NCBI RefSeq assembly: GCF_030646845.1
Contig: NZ_JAUSLE010000058.1
Location: forward strand, 1-64,000
Reading direction: 5' to 3'
Length of the DNA stretch: 64,000 nt
From: Rhodoferax sp.
Lineage (GTDB): Bacteria; Pseudomonadota; Gammaproteobacteria; Burkholderiales; Burkholderiaceae_C
Part shown: piece by piece, positions 34,385-42,396 of the stretch
Position numbering within the stretch: the first letter of the stretch is position 1
Layout of the letters: each line of letters begins with the position of its first letter
Notes under the pieces: model-generated
Seen by the model: the letters and a program-made list of their open reading frames with translations, nothing else
The model's database searches: none
What the model was told of the DNA's origin: nothing
Translations under genes and position numbers: made by a program

Positions 34385-34495
34385 TAATTACCGTCAAGTG
34401 CGGAGATGGGATGGCCACAAAACAAGCCGCCAACAACAATCATTTCACGAGGAATATTTGACGTTGTTGTAGACCTTCTTGAAACAATCCGGGTT
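34385..34495. other. Short gap between convergent protease and metallo-hydrolase genes
   Basis: 111 bp between convergent genes. Moderately AT-rich; no strong hairpin with T-run identified. Confidence 0.4.
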
Positions 34496-35500
34496 TCAAG
34501 CCTGCAGCGCCGCCCACATTTCCTTGTCGCGCTCGGCCGTCCAGATGCGCGGGTTCTTGATGCCGCTGGCTTCGTCATAAGCACGGCTCACGTCAAACGG
34601 CAGGCAGTGTTCGTAGATGAAGACATGGCCAAAAATGGGGTCCATGCTTTTGCGCGTGTGGTCCATCGCCGCCTTGAGGTCCAGGCCCTGGGCCGCAGCC
34701 TCCTTGCCACAGCGGAACAGGGTTTCAACCCAGCGCTGGGTGTAGTCCAGCGCCTTGTTCACATTGGCAGCACCCTTCATGGCTTCGCCACGGCCCGGTA
34801 CGATCGCCTCGGCCTTGAGCGCGCGCAAGGCCTCCAGTGTGGCCGGCCACTCCTCAAGCTGTGCGTCACCCGTGTAAACACCGGCCTCGTACTCCACCAG
34901 ATCGCCTGAGAACAGCACTTTTTCTTCCTCGACCCAGGCAATGGTGTCGCCACGGGTGTGGCCGGGGCCCGGATGCCAGACTTGCACCTTGACGCCGCCC
35001 AGGTCCAGCGTGAGCTTGCCCGGGACTTCACCTTTCACCGGGTTGCCGCCACCGATCACCAGCGTCGGCCAGGTCAGCCCCGGCACTGAATCAGCACCGC
35101 GGAACAGGCGCGGAAAACGTTCCATCTCGCTTTGCATGTCCTGCGCGCCGCGCTCGATGATGAGCTCCAGCGTGCCCTGGCTTGCTATGACTTCAGTAGC
35201 ACCTTCGGCAATGTAGGCGCTGGCTCCGAGCACGCGCACGGCATGGTAGTGGGTGAGAAGCACATATTTGATGGGCTTGCTGCTAATCGTGCGAATTCTG
35301 GCAATCAGGTCTTGCGCCATGGCGGGCGTGGCAGTGGCATCGCTGACCATGATGAATGTGTCACCGATGATCACGCCCGAATTGGGATCGCCCTCAGCGG
35401 TATAGGCCCAGCAATGGGGGCTGAGCTGCTCAAACGTGATCTTTTTGTCGGCGAGGTCGGCTTGTGATGCAAACGCTTTGGTGGGGGTGATGCTTGTCAT
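34496..35500 (-). CDS. MBL-fold metallo-hydrolase with only one intact metal site
   Basis: A 334-residue metallo-beta-lactamase-fold protein. The usual HxHxDH motif reads THYHAVRVLG: the two His of site 1 remain, but the Asp and His of site 2 are Val and Arg. The third site-1 His is in PGPGHTRGD and the bridging Asp in FSGDLVE, while the final site-2 His is Arg in PGRGEA. It should therefore bind a single zinc or have an altered chemistry. The ATG at 35500 has GGAG 8 bp upstream; the ATG at 35512 overlaps that site. Substrate unknown (glyoxalase II-, lactonase- or quinone-related in family terms). Confidence 0.82.
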   Translation of the reverse strand: MTSITPTKAFASQADLADKKITFEQLSPHCWAYTAEGDPNSGVIIGDTFIMVSDATATPAMAQDLIARIRTISSKPIKYVLLTHYHAVRVLGASAYIAEGATEVIASQGTLELIIERGAQDMQSEMERFPRLFRGADSVPGLTWPTLVIGGGNPVKGEVPGKLTLDLGGVKVQVWHPGPGHTRGDTIAWVEEEKVLFSGDLVEYEAGVYTGDAQLEEWPATLEALRALKAEAIVPGRGEAMKGAANVNKALDYTQRWVETLFRCGKEAAAQGLDLKAAMDHTRKSMDPIFGHVFIYEHCLPFDVSRAYDEASGIKNPRIWTAERDKEMWAALQA

Positions 35501-35573
35501 TGGGTTCTCCATTCAGGCTGCCAGTTTAACTAAACGTAATGAATTACGAATGGTGGAATGCTAGGATTCCACC

Positions 35574-36005
35574 ATGGCTGCTCCGCCCAACGAATTTGCC
35601 CGTTACTGCTGCGATTTGCTGATCGGGGCCGGTCCCTGCGTGGCGCGCCGCATGTTTGGCGGTTACGGGATCAGCACCAACGGTTTGACGTTGGCGCTTC
35701 TGGCCGACCTGGGCGGTGGCGAGAAGCTCTGGCTCAAGGCCGATGAGGCATCGCGCCCGCTGTTCGAGGCCGCCGGCTGCGAACGTTTCGTCTACCTGGC
35801 AAAAGGCAAAACGATGAGCATGAACTACTACAGTGCACCCGACGACGCGATGGAGTCACCGCAACTGATGGCTCCCTGGGCCCGACTGGCGCTGGAGGCG
35901 GCACTGAAAGCGCGCCAGGCCAAGCCCGCCGCGAAACGCCCGGTGAAACCCAAATCCCCGAGCCGACCCAAGGCGGGGATCAAGACTGGAATCAAGGCTG
36001 GTTAG
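35574..36005 (+). CDS. TfoX/Sxy N-terminal domain protein
   Basis: A 143-residue protein with the TfoX N-terminal domain (about residues 8-105): ARRMFGGYGISTNG, then LWLKADEASRPLFEAAG and MNYYSAPDDA. The C-terminal tail (about 112-143) is Lys/Ala/Pro-rich (AKPAAKRPVKPKSPSRPKAG) and could bind nucleic acid. TfoX proteins promote competence gene expression in gammaproteobacteria; short single-domain members in Burkholderiales have no assigned role. Its 3' end overlaps the convergent DUF2917 gene by 14 bp. Confidence 0.88.
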   Translation: MAAPPNEFARYCCDLLIGAGPCVARRMFGGYGISTNGLTLALLADLGGGEKLWLKADEASRPLFEAAGCERFVYLAKGKTMSMNYYSAPDDAMESPQLMAPWARLALEAALKARQAKPAAKRPVKPKSPSRPKAGIKTGIKAG

Positions 36006-36486
36006 CTTCCAGCTTCGGCAGGACCCGACCGCGGCCGGCAACGAGATACTCGCCATAACCGGCCAGCCCCGTGACCAGTCGCACCAGCGCACCGCCAGCC
36101 ATTGACAAAGCCAACCCCAGGTCGTGCAGTGGGTGGATGACTGCCAGCTGCCATCGGGAGTCGGAGACCGCGACGGCCGAGGGGTGCGGCGTCCACCCAA
36201 AGTAGACCGGCGTCTCGCTTACCAGAGGCCAGGGCTCAAAAACCAGGTGTTGCCCGGTGCGCACATCCAACCGCTGACCGCTCTGCAAAAAGTGGTCCCC
36301 CAGCTCGTTGCCGTGCCCCTGGTGCGGACCGTCAACCGTGGCCCACACCTGCCCCTGGGCGATGCGCAGCGCGCCTGCCTCGCGGGGTTGCAGGCTGATG
36401 GCCCGCCCCGGCGCCAGTTCCCAGTAGCCCGACAAGGTGATGCCGCGGGCCGGTTGATGCAATTCCAGAAAATTCTTCGTGACCAT
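35992..36486 (-). CDS. DUF2917 domain protein
   Basis: A 164-residue protein of the DUF2917 family. The conserved core is LHQPARGITLSGYWELAPGRAISL followed by ALRIAQGQVWATVDG and GDHFLQSGQRLDV, a cupin-like beta pattern. Function unknown. The ATG at 36486 is preceded by GGAG at 8 bp. It is divergent from a LysR regulator, an arrangement seen repeatedly for this family, so the LysR protein probably controls it. The gene tail overlaps that of the TfoX-like gene. Confidence 0.83.
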   Translation of the reverse strand: MVTKNFLELHQPARGITLSGYWELAPGRAISLQPREAGALRIAQGQVWATVDGPHQGHGNELGDHFLQSGQRLDVRTGQHLVFEPWPLVSETPVYFGWTPHPSAVAVSDSRWQLAVIHPLHDLGLALSMAGGALVRLVTGLAGYGEYLVAGRGRVLPKLEANQP

Positions 36487-36617
36487 GACGGACTCCATTG
36501 GTGCGATTTGGCACTCAATAATCGGCACAAACCGCTTGTTCGTCCAATGAATTCGGGATAAGCTATTCATTCCGTTTAAGCATCAATTGATGAATCGACC
36601 CCCAGGGATCACGCCCC

Positions 36618-37577
36618 ATGCAACATTCCGAGAATCATCTGCGTACCCGGCCCATCTCGGTAGGCCAGCTGCGGGCCTTTGAAGCGGTGGCGCGGCACCT
36701 GAACTTTCGGGCTGCGGCAGAAGACCTGTCGCTGACGCAAAGCGCCGTGAGCCGCCAGATTCAGAGTCTGGAAGAGGAAGTGGGTGTGGGCCTGTTCCTG
36801 CGCCACACCCGCGCGGTCGAGCTCACCAGTGCTGGCGCGCAGCTGCTGCGGGCCGTGCTGCCTTCGCTGGAGCGCATGGACAGCGCGGTGCGGCTGATCC
36901 GGCGTTCGGCAGGACGCAAAAGCGTGGCCATCAGCACCTGGGCCTCGTTTGCCTCCATGTGGCTCATCCCGCGGCTGGAGGCCTTCCAGAGTGAACACCC
37001 TGACATCGACATCCGCATTGACGCCACCGATGTTCCAGTCGATCTGGACACCACCGACATCGACCTGGCGCTTCGCTACACCACACCAGGCCACGTGCCC
37101 GCCACCGCCGTGCGCCTGTTCGGTGAACAGCTCACCCCCGTGGCCAGTCCCTGGCTGCTCAAAAGCGGGCACGCCCTGAAGCGCGGCGAAGACCTGGCGC
37201 ATTTCGCCCTGATAGAAGCCAGCGACGCGCACCGCACGCAACATCTGGAGTGGCTCACCTGGCGGCGCTGGCTGGATGCGCACGAATTCAAGAAACTGGA
37301 GCCGAAGCGCTGGCTGTACTTCAACTACGCCCACCAGATCGCGCAAGCCGCCCTGACGGGGCAAGGCGTGGCATTGACGCGCATGCCGCTGGTGGCCGAC
37401 AGTCTGGCGTCGGGGGATCTGGTTGAGGTGTTGCCCGGCATGCGCCTGGACTCACCCATGGCCTACTGGCTGATCGTCGGGCCCCGCAGTGCCGCGCGAC
37501 CCGAGATCCGGGCCTTTTGCGACTGGCTGACCGGCCAGGCCGCGCTGACGCGCCAAGCCATCGGCGAACCTCTCTAA
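36618..37577 (+). CDS. LysR-family transcriptional regulator (GcvA-like)
   Basis: A 319-residue LTTR. The N-terminal winged HTH (about residues 12-72) reads LRAFEAVARHLNFRAAAEDL and TQSAVSRQIQSLEEEVGVGLF; the effector domain (about 95-300) has the GcvA-like ISTWASFASMWLIPRLEAF and IDLALRY. Divergent from the DUF2917 gene with 131 bp between starts, which would house the operator. Ligand unknown. It is followed closely by the convergent 5-formyl-THF cyclo-ligase gene. Confidence 0.92.
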   Translation: MQHSENHLRTRPISVGQLRAFEAVARHLNFRAAAEDLSLTQSAVSRQIQSLEEEVGVGLFLRHTRAVELTSAGAQLLRAVLPSLERMDSAVRLIRRSAGRKSVAISTWASFASMWLIPRLEAFQSEHPDIDIRIDATDVPVDLDTTDIDLALRYTTPGHVPATAVRLFGEQLTPVASPWLLKSGHALKRGEDLAHFALIEASDAHRTQHLEWLTWRRWLDAHEFKKLEPKRWLYFNYAHQIAQAALTGQGVALTRMPLVADSLASGDLVEVLPGMRLDSPMAYWLIVGPRSAARPEIRAFCDWLTGQAALTRQAIGEPL

Positions 37578-37591
37578 AAAGACAACGTTAA

Positions 37592-38200
37592 CTACACCGG
37601 CCAGACGACGCCGTTGTCGTTCAGGATCGCGTCCAGCGGCAGGTCATGCGGTTCCGGCTCGAAGTCCGGCAGAAAACCCGACGAAAACCCCAACCCGACC
37701 GTGAGCGGGCGGGGCTCCAGGGTCGCCAGCATGCGGTCATAAAAGCCACCGCCATAGCCCAGGCGATAGCCGCCGGGGGCATAACCCACGCACGCCACAA
37801 ACAGCAGCGTGGGCACGATCACCTCGGTGTCCTTGGGCTTGGGGATGCCATAGGCGTCTTCTTCCATCGGGCAACCTGGGTACCAGGCGTGAAAAGTCAT
37901 GGTTTTGTGAACTTTGTCCACCACGGGCAATCCAATTCGCCTGGGCTGGGGTTGATCGAGCAGTTCGCCATCTTCTTTCCAGCGGTGCAGGGCGGGTAAC
38001 GGATCAAACTCACCCTTGATCGGCCAATAGGCGCCAATGACGGCATCGGGGCGCCCGACCAGCCAGATCCGCATGACACGCTGTAACAGATCGGCGCGTT
38101 GTAGTCGGTCCGGCAGGTTCAGCCGTTGTTCGATCAGAAGCTTGCGTAGAGCCTTCTTTTCAAGTGCTTTTTTTTCATTAGAGTTATCAGAGTTATCCAT
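37592..38200 (-). CDS. 5-formyltetrahydrofolate cyclo-ligase
   Basis: A 202-residue enzyme converting 5-formyl-THF to 5,10-methenyl-THF with ATP. The basic N-terminus (KKALRKLLIEQRLNL), GAYWPIKGEFDPLPAL, and the signature GYRLGYGGGFYDRML are clear. Two starts are possible: ATG at 38200 (preferred) or GTG at 38209; the latter would abut the divergent lytic transglycosylase start at 38210. The two genes share a very short divergent region, so their promoters overlap each other's 5' coding sequence. Confidence 0.92.
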   Translation of the reverse strand: MDNSDNSNEKKALEKKALRKLLIEQRLNLPDRLQRADLLQRVMRIWLVGRPDAVIGAYWPIKGEFDPLPALHRWKEDGELLDQPQPRRIGLPVVDKVHKTMTFHAWYPGCPMEEDAYGIPKPKDTEVIVPTLLFVACVGYAPGGYRLGYGGGFYDRMLATLEPRPLTVGLGFSSGFLPDFEPEPHDLPLDAILNDNGVVWPV

Positions 38201-38209
38201 AATCCCCAC

Positions 38210-40216
38210 ATGCAGTTACCTACCATTTTGACATCGATTGCGCTCGCCGGGTGCCTTGCCTTGTCAGCTTCCATCCCCGCCTTCGCCCAGTCCAGAGGGA
38301 CCGTCGTAGCCCAGGCGGACGAGGCGATTCTGGAGATGAATCAGGCCTTCAAAAAAGGGGATGCCAGGCGGCTCACAGCCCTGTTGCCCCAGGTGCGCGG
38401 CCACGCGCTGGAGCCATGGGGCGCCTACTGGGAACTGCGTGCCCGGCTCGATACGGCATCCCCAGGCGAGATTCAGGAATTCCTGAGCCGTTTCGCCGGC
38501 ACCTACCAGGAAGATCGCCTGCGAAACGACTGGCTGCTTCAACTCGGGCAAAACAAGGAGTGGGGCACCTTCATGGCCGAGCACCCCAACTACCGCATGA
38601 ATGACGACCGTTCCGTGCGCTGCTACGCCCTGCTGACGGACTTCAACTCGCGCGAACTCGATGTGGCGCGCCAGGTCGAGGCTTTGTGGCTGGCGCAGCG
38701 TGACGCGGACGACGGCTGTGCTGCGGCAGCAGAGCAGCAAATCAAGGCCGGCAAGCTCAAACCCCATACCGCCTGGGTGCGGGCCCGCCTGGGCATGGAA
38801 AACGATCGCCAGCGCGTTGTCAGCCAGTCCCTTGGCCTGCTCAACGCCGACTGGGCCGCCACGGCCAGTGCCATCTACGCCAATCCCGCGCGCTACCTGG
38901 ACGGCAAGCTGCTGGCCTTACGCCCCCGCACCAAAGAGATGGTCACGCTGGCGATGGTTCGCCTGGCGGTCAGTGACCCTGAGGCGGCGGCCGTTGAGAT
39001 CGACAAACTCCGCTGGAAGACCCAGCTCACCCAGGAAGAGCGCAGTTGGGTGTGGGGGGTGATTGGCAAGAAGGCCGCGATGCGCCTGTCAGGTGGCGCA
39101 CTGGCCTACTTTCTGAATGGGCAGGACCAGTTCATGCAGGACGACCATCTGGCCTGGAAGGTTCGCGCCGCGCTTCGAGCCGGCAACTGGGAGCAGGTGT
39201 CAACCGCCATCGCCGCCATGAGCGAAGGCCAGCGCAAGGAGGCCACCTGGATTTATTGGCGGGCGCGCGCCCTGTTGAAACTGGCCAGGACCGAGACCGA
39301 CCGTGCCGAAGCCACCCGTCTGCTGGAAGGCATGGCCGGCGTGCAGGGCTTTTACGAGCAACTGGCGCTGGAGGAACTCGGCCAGCGCATCACCGCGCCA
39401 GCGCGGCCAGCGCCCCTCACCACCGAAGAAAAGGACGCGGCCCGCCTGAATGCCGGCCTCAAACGCGCCCTGTACGCCATTCAAATCGGCTTGCGCAGTG
39501 ACGGCGTGCGCGAGTGGAACTACAGCACCAACCTGCATCAGCGCGGCGGCATGAACGACCGCGAACTGCTGGCCGCGGCCGATCTGGCCTGCCAGCGCGA
39601 GGTGTGGGACCGCTGCATCAACACCAGTGACCGGACGAAAGCCATGATCGACTTCGAGCAGCGCTTTCCCATGCCCCACAAGGACGCGGTGCTTCAACGC
39701 GCCAGACAGATCGGCCTCGACCCGGCCTATGTGTATGGCCTGATCCGCCAGGAGAGCCGCTTCATCATGGATGCCCGCTCTGGCGTGGGCGCCTCTGGCC
39801 TGATGCAGGTCATGCCGCCAACCGCCCGCTGGACCGCCAAGAAGATCGGCCTGGTTGACTTCAAACCGCACCAGATCACCGACCGCGACACCAATATTGC
39901 CATTGGCACGGGTTACCTCAAGCTGGTGCTGGATGACTTCGCCGGTTCCATGCCGATGGCCGCCGCCGCCTACAACGCCGGCCCCAGCCGCTCCAAGAGT
40001 TGGCGCGGCCAGACTGGCGGGCCGGTGCTGGAGGCCGCCATCTGGGCCGAGAACGTGCCGTTTACGGAAACGCGCGACTACGTGAAGAAAGTCCTGTCCA
40101 ACACCACCAGCTATGCCGCGCTGATCTCCGGCCAGCCGCAGTCGCTCAAAAGCCGGCTCGGAACGGTGGGGCCCCGGGATGTGAACACACCCGAGACAAC
40201 CAGCGATTTGCCTTGA
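38210..40216 (+). CDS. slt: Soluble lytic murein transglycosylase
   Basis: A 668-residue periplasmic peptidoglycan-cleaving enzyme of the Slt70 type. A signal peptide (cleavage near SIPAFAQ, residue 26) precedes a long helical superhelix (about 30-480) and a C-terminal goose-lysozyme-like catalytic domain (about 495-640). The catalytic Glu is in GLIRQESRF, followed by GASGLMQVMPPTA and AAAYNAGPSRS. It releases 1,6-anhydro-muropeptides during wall turnover. Divergent from the cyclo-ligase gene. Confidence 0.95.
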   Translation: MQLPTILTSIALAGCLALSASIPAFAQSRGTVVAQADEAILEMNQAFKKGDARRLTALLPQVRGHALEPWGAYWELRARLDTASPGEIQEFLSRFAGTYQEDRLRNDWLLQLGQNKEWGTFMAEHPNYRMNDDRSVRCYALLTDFNSRELDVARQVEALWLAQRDADDGCAAAAEQQIKAGKLKPHTAWVRARLGMENDRQRVVSQSLGLLNADWAATASAIYANPARYLDGKLLALRPRTKEMVTLAMVRLAVSDPEAAAVEIDKLRWKTQLTQEERSWVWGVIGKKAAMRLSGGALAYFLNGQDQFMQDDHLAWKVRAALRAGNWEQVSTAIAAMSEGQRKEATWIYWRARALLKLARTETDRAEATRLLEGMAGVQGFYEQLALEELGQRITAPARPAPLTTEEKDAARLNAGLKRALYAIQIGLRSDGVREWNYSTNLHQRGGMNDRELLAAADLACQREVWDRCINTSDRTKAMIDFEQRFPMPHKDAVLQRARQIGLDPAYVYGLIRQESRFIMDARSGVGASGLMQVMPPTARWTAKKIGLVDFKPHQITDRDTNIAIGTGYLKLVLDDFAGSMPMAAAAYNAGPSRSKSWRGQTGGPVLEAAIWAENVPFTETRDYVKKVLSNTTSYAALISGQPQSLKSRLGTVGPRDVNTPETTSDLP

Positions 40217-40281
40217 CGAGGCCGGGAAGCGATCCGCGCGACTGACCCGTTGCGCTAGCATGGACATTTTGGAGACCCCCC

Positions 40282-40980
40282 ATGCTCAAGCTCGTGATTG
40301 GCAACAAGAACTATTCGTCCTGGTCGATGCGCCCCTGGGTGCTGCTCAGGCAGGCGGACATCCCGTTTGAAGAAGTCAAGGTCCGTTTTGACTCGTTCGA
40401 GGCGGGTTCCGCTTTCAAAAACACCGTCAATGCCCTGACACCCACCGGCAAGGTGCCGGTGCTGGTGGACGGCGACCTGGTGGTGTGGGACACGCTGGCG
40501 ATTGCGGAATATGTGGCCGAGTTGTTTCCGGACAAACAACTCTGGCCGCGTGACCGGGCCGCACGGGCGCGCGCCCGCAGCGTCTGCGCCGACATGCATG
40601 CCGGATTCACGCATCTGCGTGGCAACTGCCCGATGAACATTGAAGTATCACTGGCCGACACTGGCGCCCTGATCTGGCGCGACAAACCCGGGGTGCGCAC
40701 CGATGTGGCACGCCTGGTGGCCATGTGGCAAGGCATGCTCAGCGAGCATGGTGGCCCGCTGCTGTTTGGCAGCTTCTCGATCGCCGACGCCTACTTTGCC
40801 CCGGTGTGCATGCGCCTGAAAACCTATGCCCTGCCGGTGCCACCATCGATCGCCGAATACGTGGCACGGGTGTGCGCGCTGCCGGGCGTCAAGGCGTGGA
40901 TGGACGACGCTGTGGCAGAAAGAGACTTTCTCGATTTCGAAGAGCCTTACCGCCTTGCTCCCACCGACCCACAACACTGA
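40282..40980 (+). CDS. Glutathione S-transferase
   Basis: A 232-residue cytosolic GST. The thioredoxin-like N-domain begins KLVIGNKNYSSWSMRPWVLL, with a Ser in the position used by many bacterial GSTs for activating glutathione, and GKVPVLVDGDLVVWDTLAI provides the glutathione-binding cis-Pro (VPV) and acid/Ser region. The all-helical C-domain follows from about residue 90. GGAGACCCCCC precedes the ATG. The cca start lies 2 bp after its stop, so the two are co-translated. Confidence 0.92.
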   Translation: MLKLVIGNKNYSSWSMRPWVLLRQADIPFEEVKVRFDSFEAGSAFKNTVNALTPTGKVPVLVDGDLVVWDTLAIAEYVAELFPDKQLWPRDRAARARARSVCADMHAGFTHLRGNCPMNIEVSLADTGALIWRDKPGVRTDVARLVAMWQGMLSEHGGPLLFGSFSIADAYFAPVCMRLKTYALPVPPSIAEYVARVCALPGVKAWMDDAVAERDFLDFEEPYRLAPTDPQH

Positions 40981-40981
40981 C

Positions 40982-42238
40982 ATGCAAATCTACCTGGTGG
41001 GTGGCGCGGTACGGGATGCCCTGCTGGGTTTGCCAGTGAAAGACCGCGACTGGGTGGTGGTGGGTGCCACGCCAGACACCCTGACGACGCAGGGCTTTCT
41101 CCCGGTCGGCAAGGACTTCCCCGTCTTCTTGCACCCCAAGACCCGTGAAGAGTACGCACTGGCCCGCACCGAGCGCAAGACCGCCCCCGGCTACCACGGC
41201 TTTCACGTCCACGCCGCGCCCGATGTGACGCTGGACGAAGACCTGGCGCGCCGCGACATTACTATCAATTCAATAGCTATTCAGGCAGATTCCATAAGGG
41301 CTGATGGCACATTTGACTCTGAAGACGAGGGAATTGTTGACCCCTGGGGCGGGCGGCAGGATCTGGCGTGCAAGGTGTTCCGGCATGTCACGACCGCCTT
41401 TCGCGAAGACCCGGTGCGCATCCTGCGCGTGGCCCGGCTGGCAGCGCGCTTCCGTGACTTCACGGTGGCACCCGAAACCATGGCGCTGATGCGCGACATG
41501 GTGCACTCGGGCGAGGTGGACCACCTGGTGGCCGAGCGTGTCTGGCAGGAGCTGGCCAGAGGGCTGATGGAGGACACGCCGTCGCGCATGTTCGGGGTGC
41601 TGCGTGAATGTGGGGCGCTGGCGCACCTGCTGCCCGAGGTCAACCAGCTGTGGGGGGTGCCGCAGCGGGCCGAATACCACCCGGAGATCGACACCGGCAT
41701 CCACCTGATGATGGTGCTGGACATGTGTGCCCGGCTGCAGGCCTCCCTGCCCGTGCGTCTGGCCTGCCTGTTCCATGATCTGGGCAAAGGCACGACACCC
41801 GTGCACCTGCTGCCACGCCACCTCGGGCATGAAGAACGCAGTGCCCGCCTGCTCAAGGGGGTTTGCGAACGCCTGCGCATACCGACCGAATGCCGGGAAT
41901 TGGCCGACGTGGTGGCGCGCGAGCATGGCAACATTCACCGCAGTGGCGAGCTGGGCCCGGCAGCCACAGTGCGCCTGCTGGAACGCTGCGACGCTTTTCG
42001 CAAGCCGCAGCGCTTCGGTGAGGTGCTGCTGGCCTGCGAGTGCGATGCGCGTGGGCGCCTGGGGCTGACCGAGGCAGCCTACCCACAAGGCCCGCGACTG
42101 CTGGCCGCGTTGTCTGCTGCCCAGGGTGTCGCTACACATTTGATAGCTGAACGGGCAATTGCGACGGGGGCCAGTGGCAAAAACATTGGGAAACTCATTC
42201 ACATCGCCCGAGTGGAGGCGGTGCGTGCCAGTCTGTAG
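40982..42238 (+). CDS. cca: Multifunctional CCA tRNA nucleotidyltransferase with HD domain
   Basis: A 418-residue class II CCA-adding enzyme that builds or repairs the 3' CCA of tRNAs. The nucleotidyltransferase core starts IYLVGGAVRDALLG with the catalytic pair in DRDWVVVG; EDLARRDITIN binds the tRNA/NTP region; a C-terminal HD phosphohydrolase domain shows CLFHDLGKGTTP. Two repeat copies fall inside: residues about 94-111 (TINSIAIQADSIRADGTFD) and about 383-399 near the C-terminus. The first lengthens the loop before IVDPWGGRQDL, which is short in other Cca proteins. Confidence 0.96.
   Translation: MQIYLVGGAVRDALLGLPVKDRDWVVVGATPDTLTTQGFLPVGKDFPVFLHPKTREEYALARTERKTAPGYHGFHVHAAPDVTLDEDLARRDITINSIAIQADSIRADGTFDSEDEGIVDPWGGRQDLACKVFRHVTTAFREDPVRILRVARLAARFRDFTVAPETMALMRDMVHSGEVDHLVAERVWQELARGLMEDTPSRMFGVLRECGALAHLLPEVNQLWGVPQRAEYHPEIDTGIHLMMVLDMCARLQASLPVRLACLFHDLGKGTTPVHLLPRHLGHEERSARLLKGVCERLRIPTECRELADVVAREHGNIHRSGELGPAATVRLLERCDAFRKPQRFGEVLLACECDARGRLGLTEAAYPQGPRLLAALSAAQGVATHLIAERAIATGASGKNIGKLIHIARVEAVRASL
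41261..41316 (+). repeat. Interspersed repeat, family I, copy C (inside cca)
   Basis: ACTATCAATTCAATAGCT, then CAGGCAGATTCC, AGGGCTGATGG and CATTTGACT. In the cca frame it reads TINSIAIQADSIRADGTFD, in register with the peptides from the other intragenic copies. Confidence 0.65.
42129..42178 (+). repeat. Interspersed repeat, family I, copy D (3' part of cca)
   Basis: TCGCTACACATTTGATAGCT, then GGGCAATTGCGACGGGGGCC. It encodes ATHLIAERAIATGAS in the same register as copies A, C, E and F. Confidence 0.7.
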
Positions 42239-42396
42239 TCATGCCGGGCCTTGCAATCACTGCGCCATGCCGCCGACGAATGGAGGGATTCTCCACGCCA
42301 AACCTGGCGTTAGCGGCGACACGAGTCATGGGATACTGCGCGTGGAGCAGTGTCTGTTGACACTTTCTCCGTCACTCTCATTTTCTCTATTCAAGC
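42239..42396. promoter_or_regulatory. Intergenic region upstream of GGDEF/EAL gene
   Basis: 158 bp separating cca from the PAS/GGDEF/EAL gene. It has several imperfect inverted repeats (for example CTCCACGCC around 42291) and a pyrimidine-rich stretch at 42360-42392 directly upstream of a GTG start. Possible promoter; no boxes assigned. Confidence 0.4.

Noticed and set aside
35165..35215. A possible ninth copy of the family I repeat inside the MBL-fold gene (GCTACTGAAGTCATAGCA on the minus strand).
   Set aside because: Only the first third matches; the GCGCA and GGGGGCT blocks are missing, so chance similarity is likely.
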